From Solen grandis (lineage: Eukaryota; Mollusca; Bivalvia; Adapedonta; Solenidae), in the NCBI GenBank assembly GCA_021229015.1, contig CM037783.1, forward strand, positions 25,674,154-25,738,153: 64,000 bases of DNA. The letters are read 5' to 3'. The translations under genes and the position numbers were made by a program. The notes below the pieces were generated by a model. The model was given only the letters and a program-made list of their open reading frames with translations. It searched no databases and had not been told where the DNA came from. Positions 51,509 to 62,300 of this stretch are shown piece after piece (positions within the stretch are counted from its first letter, which is position 1; every line of letters begins with the position of its first letter).

Positions 51509-52576
51509 ACCTAAGTTACCCGGTACGTTGCTTTCACCGAAAAGCTGCAGAAATGTTGAGATGTAAGTACAGATAATGATAAAAAAACACAAAAAAAAAC
51601 AACAAATTAATCTGAATAAAATACTTGTTTTAAAAAGATTTTGTGGCTAGGTATCGATACCAAAAACTACATCATCGATATCACCGAGACGTTACATGTT
51701 ACTTGCAGAAAATCCGCAGTTTAAACGTAGCTGTGGAACGGTTAAGGTCGTTTTGCAAGCGCATACGATGATTCGGATCAATGTGTAAAAAGGCAGAAAA
51801 AAGGCTGTATACGATAAGAAAAATAGATTAATTTGTTTCTTAAATCAGTCTCTATCCATACGATTCAATACTGATATTGTGGCTTTTGTTTTTCTACAGT
51901 TTCACAAGCGAGATTCCGCCCGACCAAACGCGTTTTCGAATTCGCGAACTGTTTTAGAGCGATTACTTTGGCAAGGGGTGCTCCTTTGTACTGTATGCCT
52001 TAAATCCTTCCTTCCACGCAAAATGAGACAAATTTTATGAAAATCTACCAGTTTTAAAAGGTGTTACGGCAATTGGACCGGCGAGGTGTAAGTTTTCAAT
52101 GGAAAAATGTTACCTATTTCTTATTATGTTTAAGGTTGTTGATTTTTTTTTAATAGGAAATTTTTAGGTCAAAGCAACGTACTGGATTACGAGTGATCAC
52201 TGGAACACATGTGTCAACTGCTGAAGCTACGGAAAATGTGTGACAGACAAAATGTGACAGACCGATAGGAAAAGGAGAAAAATTCAAAATTATTGATGCT
52301 AGAGTTATGTACCTAGTAAAGCTTTGGCCATCGATGAAATGTCATTTCACACATTCTATCTGTATGCACATACAGAGTCAATGTTTCAATTAAACAATTA
52401 AGGGACCAGATTGAAAGCAACATGCTTAACAACATTAACCATCTTGCAAGTGAGATTTAAATTAGTTTAGTTGTGCATGTATTCACATTTTAAACACCAT
52501 ATATTTATAAAATGCATCCTCTTACATTCTGGAAATAAACAAGTTTTGGAACAGAACCCGATATTCCATATACAAC

Positions 52577-52582
52577 TTTATT
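52577..52582 (-). terminator. possible poly(A) signal of the EF-hand gene
   Basis: AATAAA on the minus strand, 109 bases after the EF-hand stop codon. Confidence 0.5.
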
Positions 52583-52690
52583 TTGTTCAGGTAATTCTTA
52601 CAAAATAATTTAAATTGGTCTCCGTATACGCAAAATACATACCAGAGGGGTTTTAATACATTACAAGAAAAACGTTTGTAACTAGATGTT

Positions 52691-52904
52691 TTAAGCCTCC
52701 GAAATATGTTCGCTAAAAGCGACGGCTTCAAGGAATTCTTTGAAGTCAAATTTCCCATCCGTGTCGTATTTAAGATCTTCTACAATGGTTTTTGCAACTT
52801 TGCTTTCGAAACCATGTTGTGTGAGGCCATTTTCAAGCTCCTCTTTGGACAGAAATCTGTTTTTGTCTTCGTCCATGGCCTGAAATGCCTTTTCAAATTT
52901 AGAA
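52691..52904 (-). CDS. EF-hand calcium-binding protein, last exon
   Basis: It is a small Ca2+-binding protein of the calmodulin-like type; the cellular role is unknown. The exon starts after TTTTCAG (1 base, then 70 codons and stop). It encodes SKFEKAFQAMDEDKNRFLS, giving a canonical EF loop D-E-D-K-N-R-F-L-S-K-E-E. A second loop follows, K-Y-D-T-D-G-K-F-D-F-K-E, with Asp at positions 3, 5 and 9 and Glu at 12 but Lys at position 1. It ends AVAFSEHISEA. The ATG in the middle of the first hand is internal, not the start. Two hands lie here, and the rest of the protein must be encoded by exons at higher coordinates. Confidence 0.85.
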
Positions 52905-53410
52905 CTGAAAATAAATCAAACAAGCATGTTTGACGAACAGTTAAATACGTTTATAACATCAATCTTAAAAGACAATGCCGTGTTGCATAAATTAAAATTC
53001 ATTGGCATTTGATGTTGCTATGCTTTTTCCCAAACCATACAAAAGATAAAAGAAACTCATGAACAGGTGATGGTGGTTAGATTGAATCCTACTTAACTTA
53101 AAATACATTCATTTTTCAAAGCGAGTCAACAACTTTCCAATTTAGTTTACACATTTCCAGTTTGCTTATTTCTGAGACTAGTTCTGATAACCTATCTTTA
53201 CTGACAGTTCCAGTACTATTAACTTTTATTACCACAACCCCTACAAAGTGCTGGGCAATGGTAAACAGAGACAGGATTGACATATACATTAAATGGTTGT
53301 GTACATCTATGTAATAAATGAATTAATAAATTATGGGAGACCCCCTTTTAATTAGGAAAGAAATAATTTAACCAATAATTATCTGAGTGTATATATTTAT
53401 TTATCTTTTA

Positions 53411-53476
53411 TTGATTTTTTTTTTATTTTGCGCTTTGATGATGTTTTTTTTTTTATTTTGCGCTTTGATGCGTAAA
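53411..53476. repeat. about 34-bp tandem duplication
   Basis: 'ttttattttgcgctttgatg' occurs twice in a row inside the EF-hand gene intron. Confidence 0.85.
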
Positions 53477-53627
53477 ATAAGGGTAGTTATAATAGAGTTG
53501 ATTAGTGCAAAATGATATAAACATTATACTAGTGGAATAATAGTTATAGTGACAACTGGTGTTGATAAGTATGACATAAAAGAAAAAATGATTAAAGATC
53601 GTTTCAATATTAATTAAATGTTTTAAC

Positions 53628-53713
53628 TGTTTATATTCACGCATAATCCCTTCCATGAACTCATCTTTTGTCACTGTCGATTGATTATTTTGCCCAAGGA
53701 AGACAACTAACAC
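53628..53713 (-). CDS. EF-hand protein, probable upstream exon
   Basis: The frame reads VLVVFLGQNNQSTVTKDEFM then EGIMREYK. It is an EF-hand-like half with loop G-Q-N-N-Q-S-T-V-T-K-D-E, degenerate at positions 1 and 5. The acceptor TTTTACAG and a weak donor GTTAAA give phase 0 in and phase 2 out, which fits the 1-base start of the next exon. The weak donor makes the exact right end uncertain. Another acceptor near 53753 would add DMDLNIPNLILQ in the same frame. Confidence 0.5.
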
Positions 53714-54055
53714 CTGTAAAATTAGATTTGGAATATTCAAATCCATATCTGATAGCTAAAGTAAGAAAAAAAAAAAAGACCACTTACGTTGGCGTCTTTT
53801 GAATAGCCAATAAACTTAAGTTACACGTATACCACACTGTGGTTTCGTATCATCTTTAATGTACACATCACCAGACTCATTTAACAATAGTCTTATACCA
53901 CATGAACTTTTGACGCATCGATAAAAAAAATCTACATATTAATTAAATTTAATTTAAATAATATTAATTAAAGCTTCGTTCGTATGATTGTTGGTTTTAC
54001 TTTCCAAGCTCTATTTCAGTATAAGAACTAAGACAGGATTCACGATATTAAGAAG

Positions 54056-54056
<1 letters not shown>

Positions 54057-54117
<61 letters not shown>

Positions 54118-54128
54118 ATATATATATA
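54057..54128. repeat. (AT)n microsatellite
   Basis: A long TA run with a short TGTG break near 54111. Confidence 0.97.
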
Positions 54129-54941
54129 AAGTACGCCATCTGCAATGGTATTAACTACGAATCATGTCAAATTATTAGGACACCATATATACTTATTTCT
54201 TCGTACGACCAATATATATGACATTATCTTTTCCAATGTGACTGAAATAAACGAAAGACATCGATATACCGGTATTAATGAAAATAAAGCTAGAATAACA
54301 ATAACAATCAAATTTCGATTATTCGACAAGCGTTTGATTTCGAATAAGTCAAGCGTTTGAATAATCCAAATCAAGACCACTGCTGCTTCCAAAAACACGT
54401 TCATGATGTTAGTTGTCTAACTTAATTGGGATATTTTTACACAAATCGTATCTGAGAATAACCGTCAGGTAGCGCGAGCCCAGGGTCGCTTGAAACCTGG
54501 TTTAACTACCAAAGTCGGTCTTTTAGCCGACATATCGGACCAAGTCAGTAACTGTGTGTATCTTTTTTTTATTTGATGTACTGTCCTGTCTCCATGTTTT
54601 TCTTGTTATTTTTATCCATTTACAACTCACTGAAACGTGTACTTCGTATTCACGCAATTTTAATAGTTTTTTTTTTTTTTTTTTAAACTATTACATTTTT
54701 ATTTTATTATTCTAAGTTCTTTTATCGCAACACTTTTCTTTGATGCTCATTGAGAATTTTTTCGACCCAAGCCATATACATGTATATAAATATCTGCAGT
54801 ATAGTACAGTCTGTTTCTCCGTATGCCTATAAGACGGCGCGCTTCATTATATAGGTGTTTATTCTGCAGTTTATTTTGACCTCCTAGGATGAAATAATTC
54901 ATTGATAGCAAATAGGTCATTTTTGTCCTTCTTTATTGGAT

Positions 54942-55034
54942 CTACCCGGGTACCTCTGTGCACTCGGGGTCTTCCTCCACCTGTAATTAGCTGGACGTCG
55001 CTATATGATTGAAATACTATCGCAGCGACGACGA
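54942..55034 (+). repeat. SINE 3' fragment of the (CAA)-tailed family
   Basis: 'tacccgggtacctctgtgca' with 'cctccacctgtaattagctg' and 'ggacgtcgctatatgattga' match 45880-45950 closely. No head and no tail. Confidence 0.85.
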
Positions 55035-55876
55035 ATATTAGGTATCAACGTTTTTAGGTATTGATCAGTTTTGATTGATCACTCAATAAGTACAGACTTT
55101 AAATTTTGATATATTCAGAACATGAAATCGCTGATATGCCTGTCTGTTGTCGGTTATAAGGATTTACGTTTTTGTTGAATATAGGATCTGTCAGGGTCGA
55201 ACAATCAATTCCGAAATCTATGTGTTTCCTATTTTTCAGCGTTCTACTCTTTCAGTTTACCCTAAAAGTGCAGCGTCTTACTATTCGGAAAAATCGTTCG
55301 CAGGGGAAGAAAACTTCAACTTTTAAAACAGAGATCTAAAGAACTCGTTTCCGCAACTCCTGTCTTTTCTTTTGACTAATTTTACAATGACGAATGGGGA
55401 ATTTAACAAAGTATAAAATAACCAATGAAAAGCCTAATTTTATTCCACTTCATTACTGTGTGTTTCACAGGATGTCAGGGTGAAAATAAAGGGCCAAACG
55501 GCCGAAAAACATAATTACCTTTAAATCCTACAGAAAAACACATTTTCAACGAGTTATGAATTAACACAAACTGTTAAGTCCTGTAAAACGTTTCATTACA
55601 CAATATATTCGTTTCAACCTTTTCATGATGTGTTAGCAAGGCGAGATCGAATGATAGTTGTGATCATTGAAACCTATTGACACGGGCCAAGAAATGAATA
55701 CGGCCATGTTTTCGAATAACACAGTTTCGAAGAGTCCAGGTAGTTTTTAGATAGAAAAAAGAAGGAAATGAATCAGAAGCACCAAAGTATTTCGGATAAA
55801 GCCAGGTTTTTGGGGTAATAGATTTTGGAGTAACCGAGGTGCAACTGTATTAACATTTTTTTTTTCAGGTCAAAAA

Positions 55877-56064
55877 CAATTTGTTGTTGTTGTTGTATTG
55901 GGGTTTACCGTCGCTGCGATAGTATTTCAATCATATTGCGACATCCAGCTAATTATAGGTGGAGGAAGACCCCGAGTACACAGAGGTACCCGGGTAAAAC
56001 CACCGACCTACCGCAAGCCAGCTGGAAGGCTTCCTCACATGAAAAATCCGAAGTCCCTACCAGG
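55877..56064 (-). mobile_element. 5'-truncated SINE of the (CAA)-tailed family
   Basis: On the minus strand it runs from 'cctggtagggacttcggatt' through the body to 'ggtaaaccccaatacaacaa' and (CAA)n. It stops exactly after the B-box region, so the tRNA head is missing. The matching full copy is 45730-46055. Confidence 0.9.
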
Positions 56065-56448
56065 ACAATTTGTTGTGTATGTAATCCGCGAATATGAAAT
56101 ACATTGAGCTGCACATATTCATTTTATAAATGATGACTACATGTTCAAATATGCTTTTCTTAAGTAATTATCAACCAAATCAATTACTTTGGTATGGTTA
56201 TGAAAAGATTTGATCGAAAGCGTTGAGTTAAGGAAATCGTTTGAAAATAATTCAACAAATTATTGTTGTGCCCTTTGATATATAGGTAAAGCTAAAGTTT
56301 GAAGATTATTTTCATAAAATTACAAATGATTGATTTATCAAAAATATATGCTGATTTCATTATACTACATCTAAAGTGAAAACATGAACATAAACTGTAT
56401 CCCAATGTACGCGCGGATTGATTAAAAAGTGTGTTACTCACACTGACG

Positions 56449-56510
56449 TCAGAACCGGTCACATTTCCATAACCTTCTTCTAAACATTGCTTGATCTCTT
56501 CTGCTATCAA
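56449..56510 (-). CDS. candidate exon, possibly of the EF-hand gene
   Basis: The minus-strand frame IAEEIKQCLEEGYGNVTG then SDVS ends at a good donor (GTGAGT). An acceptor-like AG stands before GAGATCAAGC. It is amphipathic and hydrophilic. It may belong to the minus-strand gene downstream, but there is no motif to prove it. Confidence 0.25.
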
Positions 56511-57689
56511 GACACCGCCTCAGCTTCAGTTGTCTTCACTCTGCCAGATACTTTGATTATGGCCATACATAAGAAAAATAGATTGAAAATTGCCAAATGC
56601 ATATTGCAGATATGCCAATAAAACTTTAATATTATGTTTTTTCCAGTACTCAGTTGCCCAACTCGTCACTTAACTACGCACTATGAATGGAATATATATA
56701 GATTTAAACCGTAAGTTTTACGTCAGAGTCCCCTTTAACCAATCAGAAAACAGAAGTAATATACATCCAATAAGTGAGTGCGCGCATTCGCATGAATGCA
56801 TGTGGGCGGTTTATTCAATATCACGAGTGAAGCCAGTGCAATACATGTTTTGCTACATGGCAAAATGTGGGAGGGAGACAGTACTTGGTTCCAAATATTG
56901 AGCGCTTTTGATATCAAAGGGAAACCCCATGAATTGACCAATCAGTGAGAGGAACGTTTCCTCTTGACCGATCAAATTACTCTTTCAAAACTTAGACATT
57001 CGCATTTCAGATTCTTCCGTACAGATGCGCAAATGCCTTTGCATAGGCAAGAACGTATTGAATTAGTGCTGACAATATACAGAGTTGTTAGTTTTCTTGT
57101 TTGACCATGGATCTGAACGATCGTGCGGAAAATCTTTTCTTATCACAAGTTGACTTGTCATCTATAGACCACAGCACTCTCTGGTGTAAAACTGTTTAAT
57201 GGATCCTACGCAGCTAAAACGACCAAAAGTTGGGGTACATCTGGTGCTTCCAAGAACAATGGCTTGGAGAAAAAGGAGCATGGTAGCTTTGTCGCTAGGA
57301 ACTATCTTGCCGATATAACATCGCGTGGCGGAATTATCATTTTCTCTGGTTGCACTTTGAATTTTAATATATACATTGTATATTGATACCCCACCCACTA
57401 ATAAATTACATGGATAGGCAGTTACTATGTTTTTTGAGCAGGTTAAAAACCTTTTCATCAATTTTTTCAGCAAGTACCATATTGCAAAAGACGGTTTCTG
57501 ATCTTTTCTTTTTTAATTCTTCAGCAAAACATGCCAAGCTTTGTGTAAGTAAATGACTCTCAAAAATTACGAAACGCATGTAAGGAATGATTCTATCCTA
57601 CACCCTAATAAATCTACACACTGTACTGTGTACTATTTAAGCACTCTGTGAAATGAGCTGTTGTCTGTATGTCATGTTTCAATAATGTT

Positions 57690-58740
57690 TTCATCATAAA
57701 TTTTGATATGACTTATTGTCAACAGTTTCCTGAGCGTGCTCAGAATCCCATTTCAGCCACAGACTCAAAACGTAACATACCTAAATACAGAAAACGAAGG
57801 AAAATGGAAGCTCCACCATCCAATACAGTTACTGCTCTCAAGACAAATAGTCCTGAAAAATCTGCACATAAGATGTCTGGTATTGCTATAGCACTTTTAA
57901 TGATTTAATGAGTCATAATACGAGCAGTTCAACCAAAGACTGTGACATTGACAACAATAAATTCTTTTTTTTTTAGATAGTGTCTGAAAAGTGATAGGGG
58001 ATGTTTTTATTATGTTGGTATACCATCAATGCACCTGTTACTTTATTTTTTTGATTGGATACAATCTGTTGCAGTTATGGGATGGAAAGAAAAGAACTTT
58101 GCCAGAGAGAAAGGATGGGAAAACCAGAAACAAGTTATTTCAAGAAATGGTTTTGATCTAGGTGTTATGTCAACAAACATTTTTCATACTTATTTGTCAT
58201 TTCAAAAAGTCAAATGTACAGAATATTTTTGCTTGGATCAATTTGCTGAGTCAGTGTCTTTGCGATCTTGTATATGGCCTTCAAAAATGTAGTTAAAGAT
58301 AATTTGTCGTTAACCTTTTACCAATATCCACGTACTCGACCAGTAATTGACCGCACAGAATATTACACGTCCAGTTGCACAAGAAGTTACATAGAAATAA
58401 ACAAATACCCCATACGGCACTTTTTTCCCTTCTTGTCTCATATTTTTAACGGATCAATTTCTGATGTTGCAATTGTCAGAGGGTCAAAATCTGTTGATTT
58501 GGTAGGGGTGGGGGTGGGGGGTGTATAATGGCCGACAGAGTTTTCAATACAATAAACATGTACGTCATATGTTGCTTCCAAACACAGCAACATTAAAACT
58601 CCCAGTTTGTCCACATGGAAAGGTGAGCTGTAAAGCTGTGAGGCGTTCACGGGCAAAAGCTCGAGTCAGAATACATGTTGAAAAAGCTACATGTAGACTG
58701 AATACCTTCAAAATTCTTTTGGCATTATACCTATAAAATT
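57690..58740 (+). pseudogene. decayed DDE_Tnp_4 transposase (Harbinger/ISL2EU-like)
   Basis: Fragments in order: a basic stretch (PKYRKRRKMEAPPSNTV, 57780s), WPSK followed by VKDNLSLTFYQYPRTRP, VIDRTEYY with the first Asp (58349-58351), an ISDVAIVRGS block with a second Asp (58463-58465), MADRVFN with a third (58534-58536), and RAKARVRIHVEKATCRL with Glu at 58680-58682. This is the DDE_Tnp_4 order (IDCTE ... SD ... ADRGF ... RIHVER). A frame change lies in the G-rich 'ggggtgggggtgggggg' between the second and third blocks, and stops occur upstream. No clear terminal inverted repeats found. Confidence 0.75.
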
Positions 58741-59479
58741 GGGATTTGTTATACGCCAAGTTCACTACAATAGTGGCTGTTTTGTGCAAATTTTAGCCAT
58801 GCCTTGCATAAAATTTCAACTACTGCATATCTAGAGTTCATATTCTAGACAAACCTTCAATATTTGCTGTTATAGTTAACCTTTTTAACAGCATATCTGA
58901 CAAGACTAAGTGAAAGAGAGATTTCCAGCTTACTAAAATGTTATTATGACAATTAGAGCGATCAGGATATTTAACTGTAACATCAGGGCTTAATCAGGTT
59001 GCTCAAGACGATTATGACACATGTAATTCATGTATAACATTGGTAAGCTCAGTGGCATGTTGAATTGTAAATAATGTGTTGCATTAGTTATTATATATTT
59101 GTTGTTTTACATACAATTTTAATGAAGTAAATATGACTGAAAATATTTTTGTGCAAACGAAATGCACTATCAAATGTTTTGGAAAATAACAAGTGTTTCA
59201 TGTCAATTCGCTGGTATTTTGCCATTTGAAGACTACAGGAAAAAGCTAAATCAGAGATATTGATTTAGACTCTGACGTGCAAACATAATCATGTACAATA
59301 ATCCTACATGTTCTAACATGCACCACTGTTATTTCAGCAGGTATCTTTTAAAGTCGGCAAATGATAATATGAATACACATTGCCAAGCATACTGTTATTT
59401 TCAGACTTGTCACAATTCAAGAGGCACAGTATAATTCATTCAAAAACACAAACATTCCTAGTAAGTTATTGCCGGTCCT

Positions 59480-59600
59480 GGTGGCCAAATGGTTAAGACG
59501 TCCGCCCAGGAATAGGAGGGGATAGTGGGTTCCATCCCTAGACGCGACATACCAAAGTCGTAAAATGATACTGGTATAGCTCTCTCACGCTTATAACTTT
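59480..59600 (+). repeat. SINE head fragment (18523 family)
   Basis: 'tggtggccaaatggttaaga' (A box) and 'gggttccatccctagacgcg' (B box) are followed by 'cataccaaagtcgtaaaatg'. The body is lost after 'tatagctctc'. Confidence 0.8.
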
Positions 59601-60302
59601 GCTTACAAAGAAATCGTAAACTCTGTCAAAATCAATGTTAACAGTGGCTATTCCTTTATGAGTATACAGAACCAACACAGATGTATGGGTGCCTGTAACC
59701 CCCATTTGGACCTTGTATTTAGTAGAAGTATTCGTGTGACTTCTGTTAAAAACTGACCGCAGATTACAATTTAAAATTCAAAACGGTTAACTCTGGACTG
59801 TAAGTATTTCGATAAAGAACAAGTCCAGGGCCTTCCATACAACGCTGTCTTTGACTGAACCTGTGATATTTTAATAATATGTTCCTTGCCTTGGAATTGT
59901 ACATTCTACCAAATGCCACGGCTGATGGTAATTGTTCCTACTCCTCCCAGGCTTTAGTAAACATCTTCAGTACTATGTTTGGCAGTACAGCTGTACAGTA
60001 AGTACCGTAAGTGGAATTAATATTCACGTCAGTCCTCTTCATTATGATTCAACAACGCTAGTATTTCAGTTTGATCAAAGGGTCTTGGTTATTTGCCTAA
60101 ACAGCTATACATGAATAGTCTAAAATGTCAACAGTTTACCATAAATGCATGAGGAACTGAAAGTACAAACAGTTTAAATCATCAGTTACTGTAGATCTAA
60201 AAGTTTTGTACCGCTTTATTAGTCTCAAAGTTACTGTTGACTATATTTAGGATGGAATAATTGAAATAAGTATAGAAATACAAACTATTCGAAGAAACTG
60301 CA

Positions 60303-60560
60303 CTAAGAGTTAAATGTGTCTAATAAAAATATTTCACCATATGGATCCTTTGTTTTTGACTCGAAATTCATCACATAGCCGTCTTTAAAGCATGCTATAA
60401 CGCCTCCACCCAGCTTGTGGTACTCCCTTAGTGTCGAGTGAGTGTTTTCACTGGTAAATGACACTAAATAATTATAAATATTTAGACGGACAATTGTGGC
60501 TACATAGAATGGTCTGGTGAACTGGTAAGAAGCTGAGGACTTGTATATTTCGCACCACGG
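60303..60560 (-). CDS. candidate coding exon of unknown gene (no Met)
   Basis: The minus-strand frame is open for 85 codons to a TAG at 60303-60305. Parts read FTRPFYVATIVRLNIYNYLV, then SENTHSTLREYHKLGGGV, IACFKDGYVMNFESKTKDP and YGEIFLLDTFNS. It has no Met near its start and so would be missed by ORF callers. An acceptor TTACCAG ends at 60522, so the exon could be 60303-60521. A donor-like GAG|GTAAGT at 60619 upstream has matching phase 0. I do not recognise the family. It may also be a chance ORF. Confidence 0.35.
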   Translation of the reverse strand, partial: PWCEIYKSSASYQFTRPFYVATIVRLNIYNYLVSFTSENTHSTLREYHKLGGGVIACFKDGYVMNFESKTKDPYGEIFLLDTFNS

Positions 60561-60775
60561 TCAACTAGCACCTCGTCCCTATCCTCGATAAGCATATACG
60601 GATCGACCTCAATACTTACCTCAGTCTTAAGCTCATAAAAACCTAATGAATATTGCCCTCTTGTGTTAGTTACATCCCGTTCCTTTCGACACACGTGTAA
60701 CTACGGCACAGATCTGATTTTGAAAGACGCCATGATAGTGTCTTAATTACGACCGGATGTCATTCGTGCTACAAA

Positions 60776-60903
60776 ATGGCCGACGATTTGTGTGAACCCC
60801 TCCACGTGACCCCCAAAATACGAGGATATCCGGGGGTAGATCTAAGTATAGTACGTTGTATAGAGTCTTTTAAGACATTTCTACAGACAATAGAAGACCG
60901 AAA
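60776..60903 (+). CDS. candidate first exon of a plus-strand gene
   Basis: The frame MADDLCEPLHVTPKIRGYPG then VDLSIVRCIESFKTFLQTIE and DRK ends at AAG|GTGCGT. The start context ACAAAATGGC is the typical animal one. GC content rises around it, and a minus-strand candidate exon points the other way just upstream. The product is unknown and no second exon is recognised in the window, so the gene would run past 64000. Confidence 0.4.
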
Positions 60904-61649
60904 GGTGCGTAGCGACCGAAGGCTTCTACATCAAGAGAATCTCTGTGAAGTGGCAACAACTTGAATTACGTCAGCATCCATCTACTTTCCACAAATGTAA
61001 ATTGTAACAAAATCTTCCCAAGGTACGTAGCTGCAGGATCTTATAAAAAGTATGTGACTAAAACATTTCATGTTTTATACAGTCTTTCAAGCATATAGTA
61101 AACAGTAAGCAACATAATGTCGAATTTTGATCTGAAGATTGTTTAACATCCCCTGCACTACTCATTTCAGATGAAATAGTAGAAAAGGTTAAATAGATTA
61201 AACTACTTTTATCATATTTGTTTTCGAAATATTATAAAATGTCCATACCGGTGTTATTTTAAATGCAGATGTAGTTGTAACAGTAAATGTTTCGAGTGGG
61301 ACGTTATTTATAAGTTCATGTATAGGAAGATTATAATAACAGTTGTATCTTTATACGAGAAATCATTAAAAGAAACATTATATCCCCGCCTTTCAACGCT
61401 GATGTACAAGAGTATTGTTCTGTATACATGACTCACATTTCCTTTTGAATCATTTGTGTAGTCTTTGCATATTTTTACATGCGGAACCGTGAAATGCATG
61501 CTTCACTATTAGGAATAGCAATACAATAGATTAGACAGGAAAGCTATCATTGATGAGGATTAATACACCTACCATACCACTTTGACATAAAGTCACCAAG
61601 TGCTAACCCTTGCATATGGCGTAAGTGCTAGTTATGATGATGATCCCAT

Positions 61650-62300
61650 GATAAAATACCTCTATACAATGAAGTTTTCGATTCCTTTATAAATTGAAAT
61701 TCTATCTTTACATCATAAAAATAAAACCTTTGCATAATGATGTTTCCGCTATCCATAGTAAAATCTAACTCTTCATCGTGAAATTATATCTTTAAATAGT
61801 GATGTTTTCGCTTCCAATAATGAAATTGAAATAGATTCCGGAATCACCAAATTAACTGGGAAGGGGCTATAATAGTACAAAGAGAGAGTAACTGGAGTGT
61901 GAAAAAGACAAAGGAGGCAATGCAGATCAAGGTTTAAAGGGACGATTATGAACAGGGACCAGGGGACGTTCCTTTCCGGAATCTACTACTTTCTTTTCGT
62001 CGATCTACGTAAAATTGGCGGAAATTCCCGAGAATGAGAGCTGCGAGTGAGATGTCACAACGTCAGTATGTACACAAAAGTGGACAATCAGTAGTTAAAC
62101 AAGTAAGTGTTGAAGAAAATTGTTCACTAAATATCATTACATAGTAAAATATAACCTTTACATATTGATGTTTTCACTTTACATAATGAAAAAATACCTT
62201 TACATAGTAAAAAGATACCTTTACACAATGATTTTCTCGCTTTGCATACGGCATTTTCACTTTTACATAAAAAACAGAACTGTATATAATGGTGTTTTTG
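61650..62300. repeat. degenerate repeats of 'cctttacataatgatgttttcgc'-like phrase
   Basis: Two clusters (61658-61830 and 62139-62300) hold many diverged units combining 'cctttacataatga', 'tgatgttttcgct' and 'catagtaaaata'. The clusters resemble each other and are 300 bases apart. Confidence 0.7.

Noticed and set aside
52691..52876. Complete 61-residue EF-hand protein starting at the internal ATG
   Set aside because: The ATG lies just before the first EF loop, and the frame runs on upstream through AFQA to a good acceptor, so it is the last exon of a longer protein.
55898..56107. 69-residue protein on the plus strand
   Set aside because: It is the translation of a minus-strand SINE copy (also 45776-46000 at the full copy).
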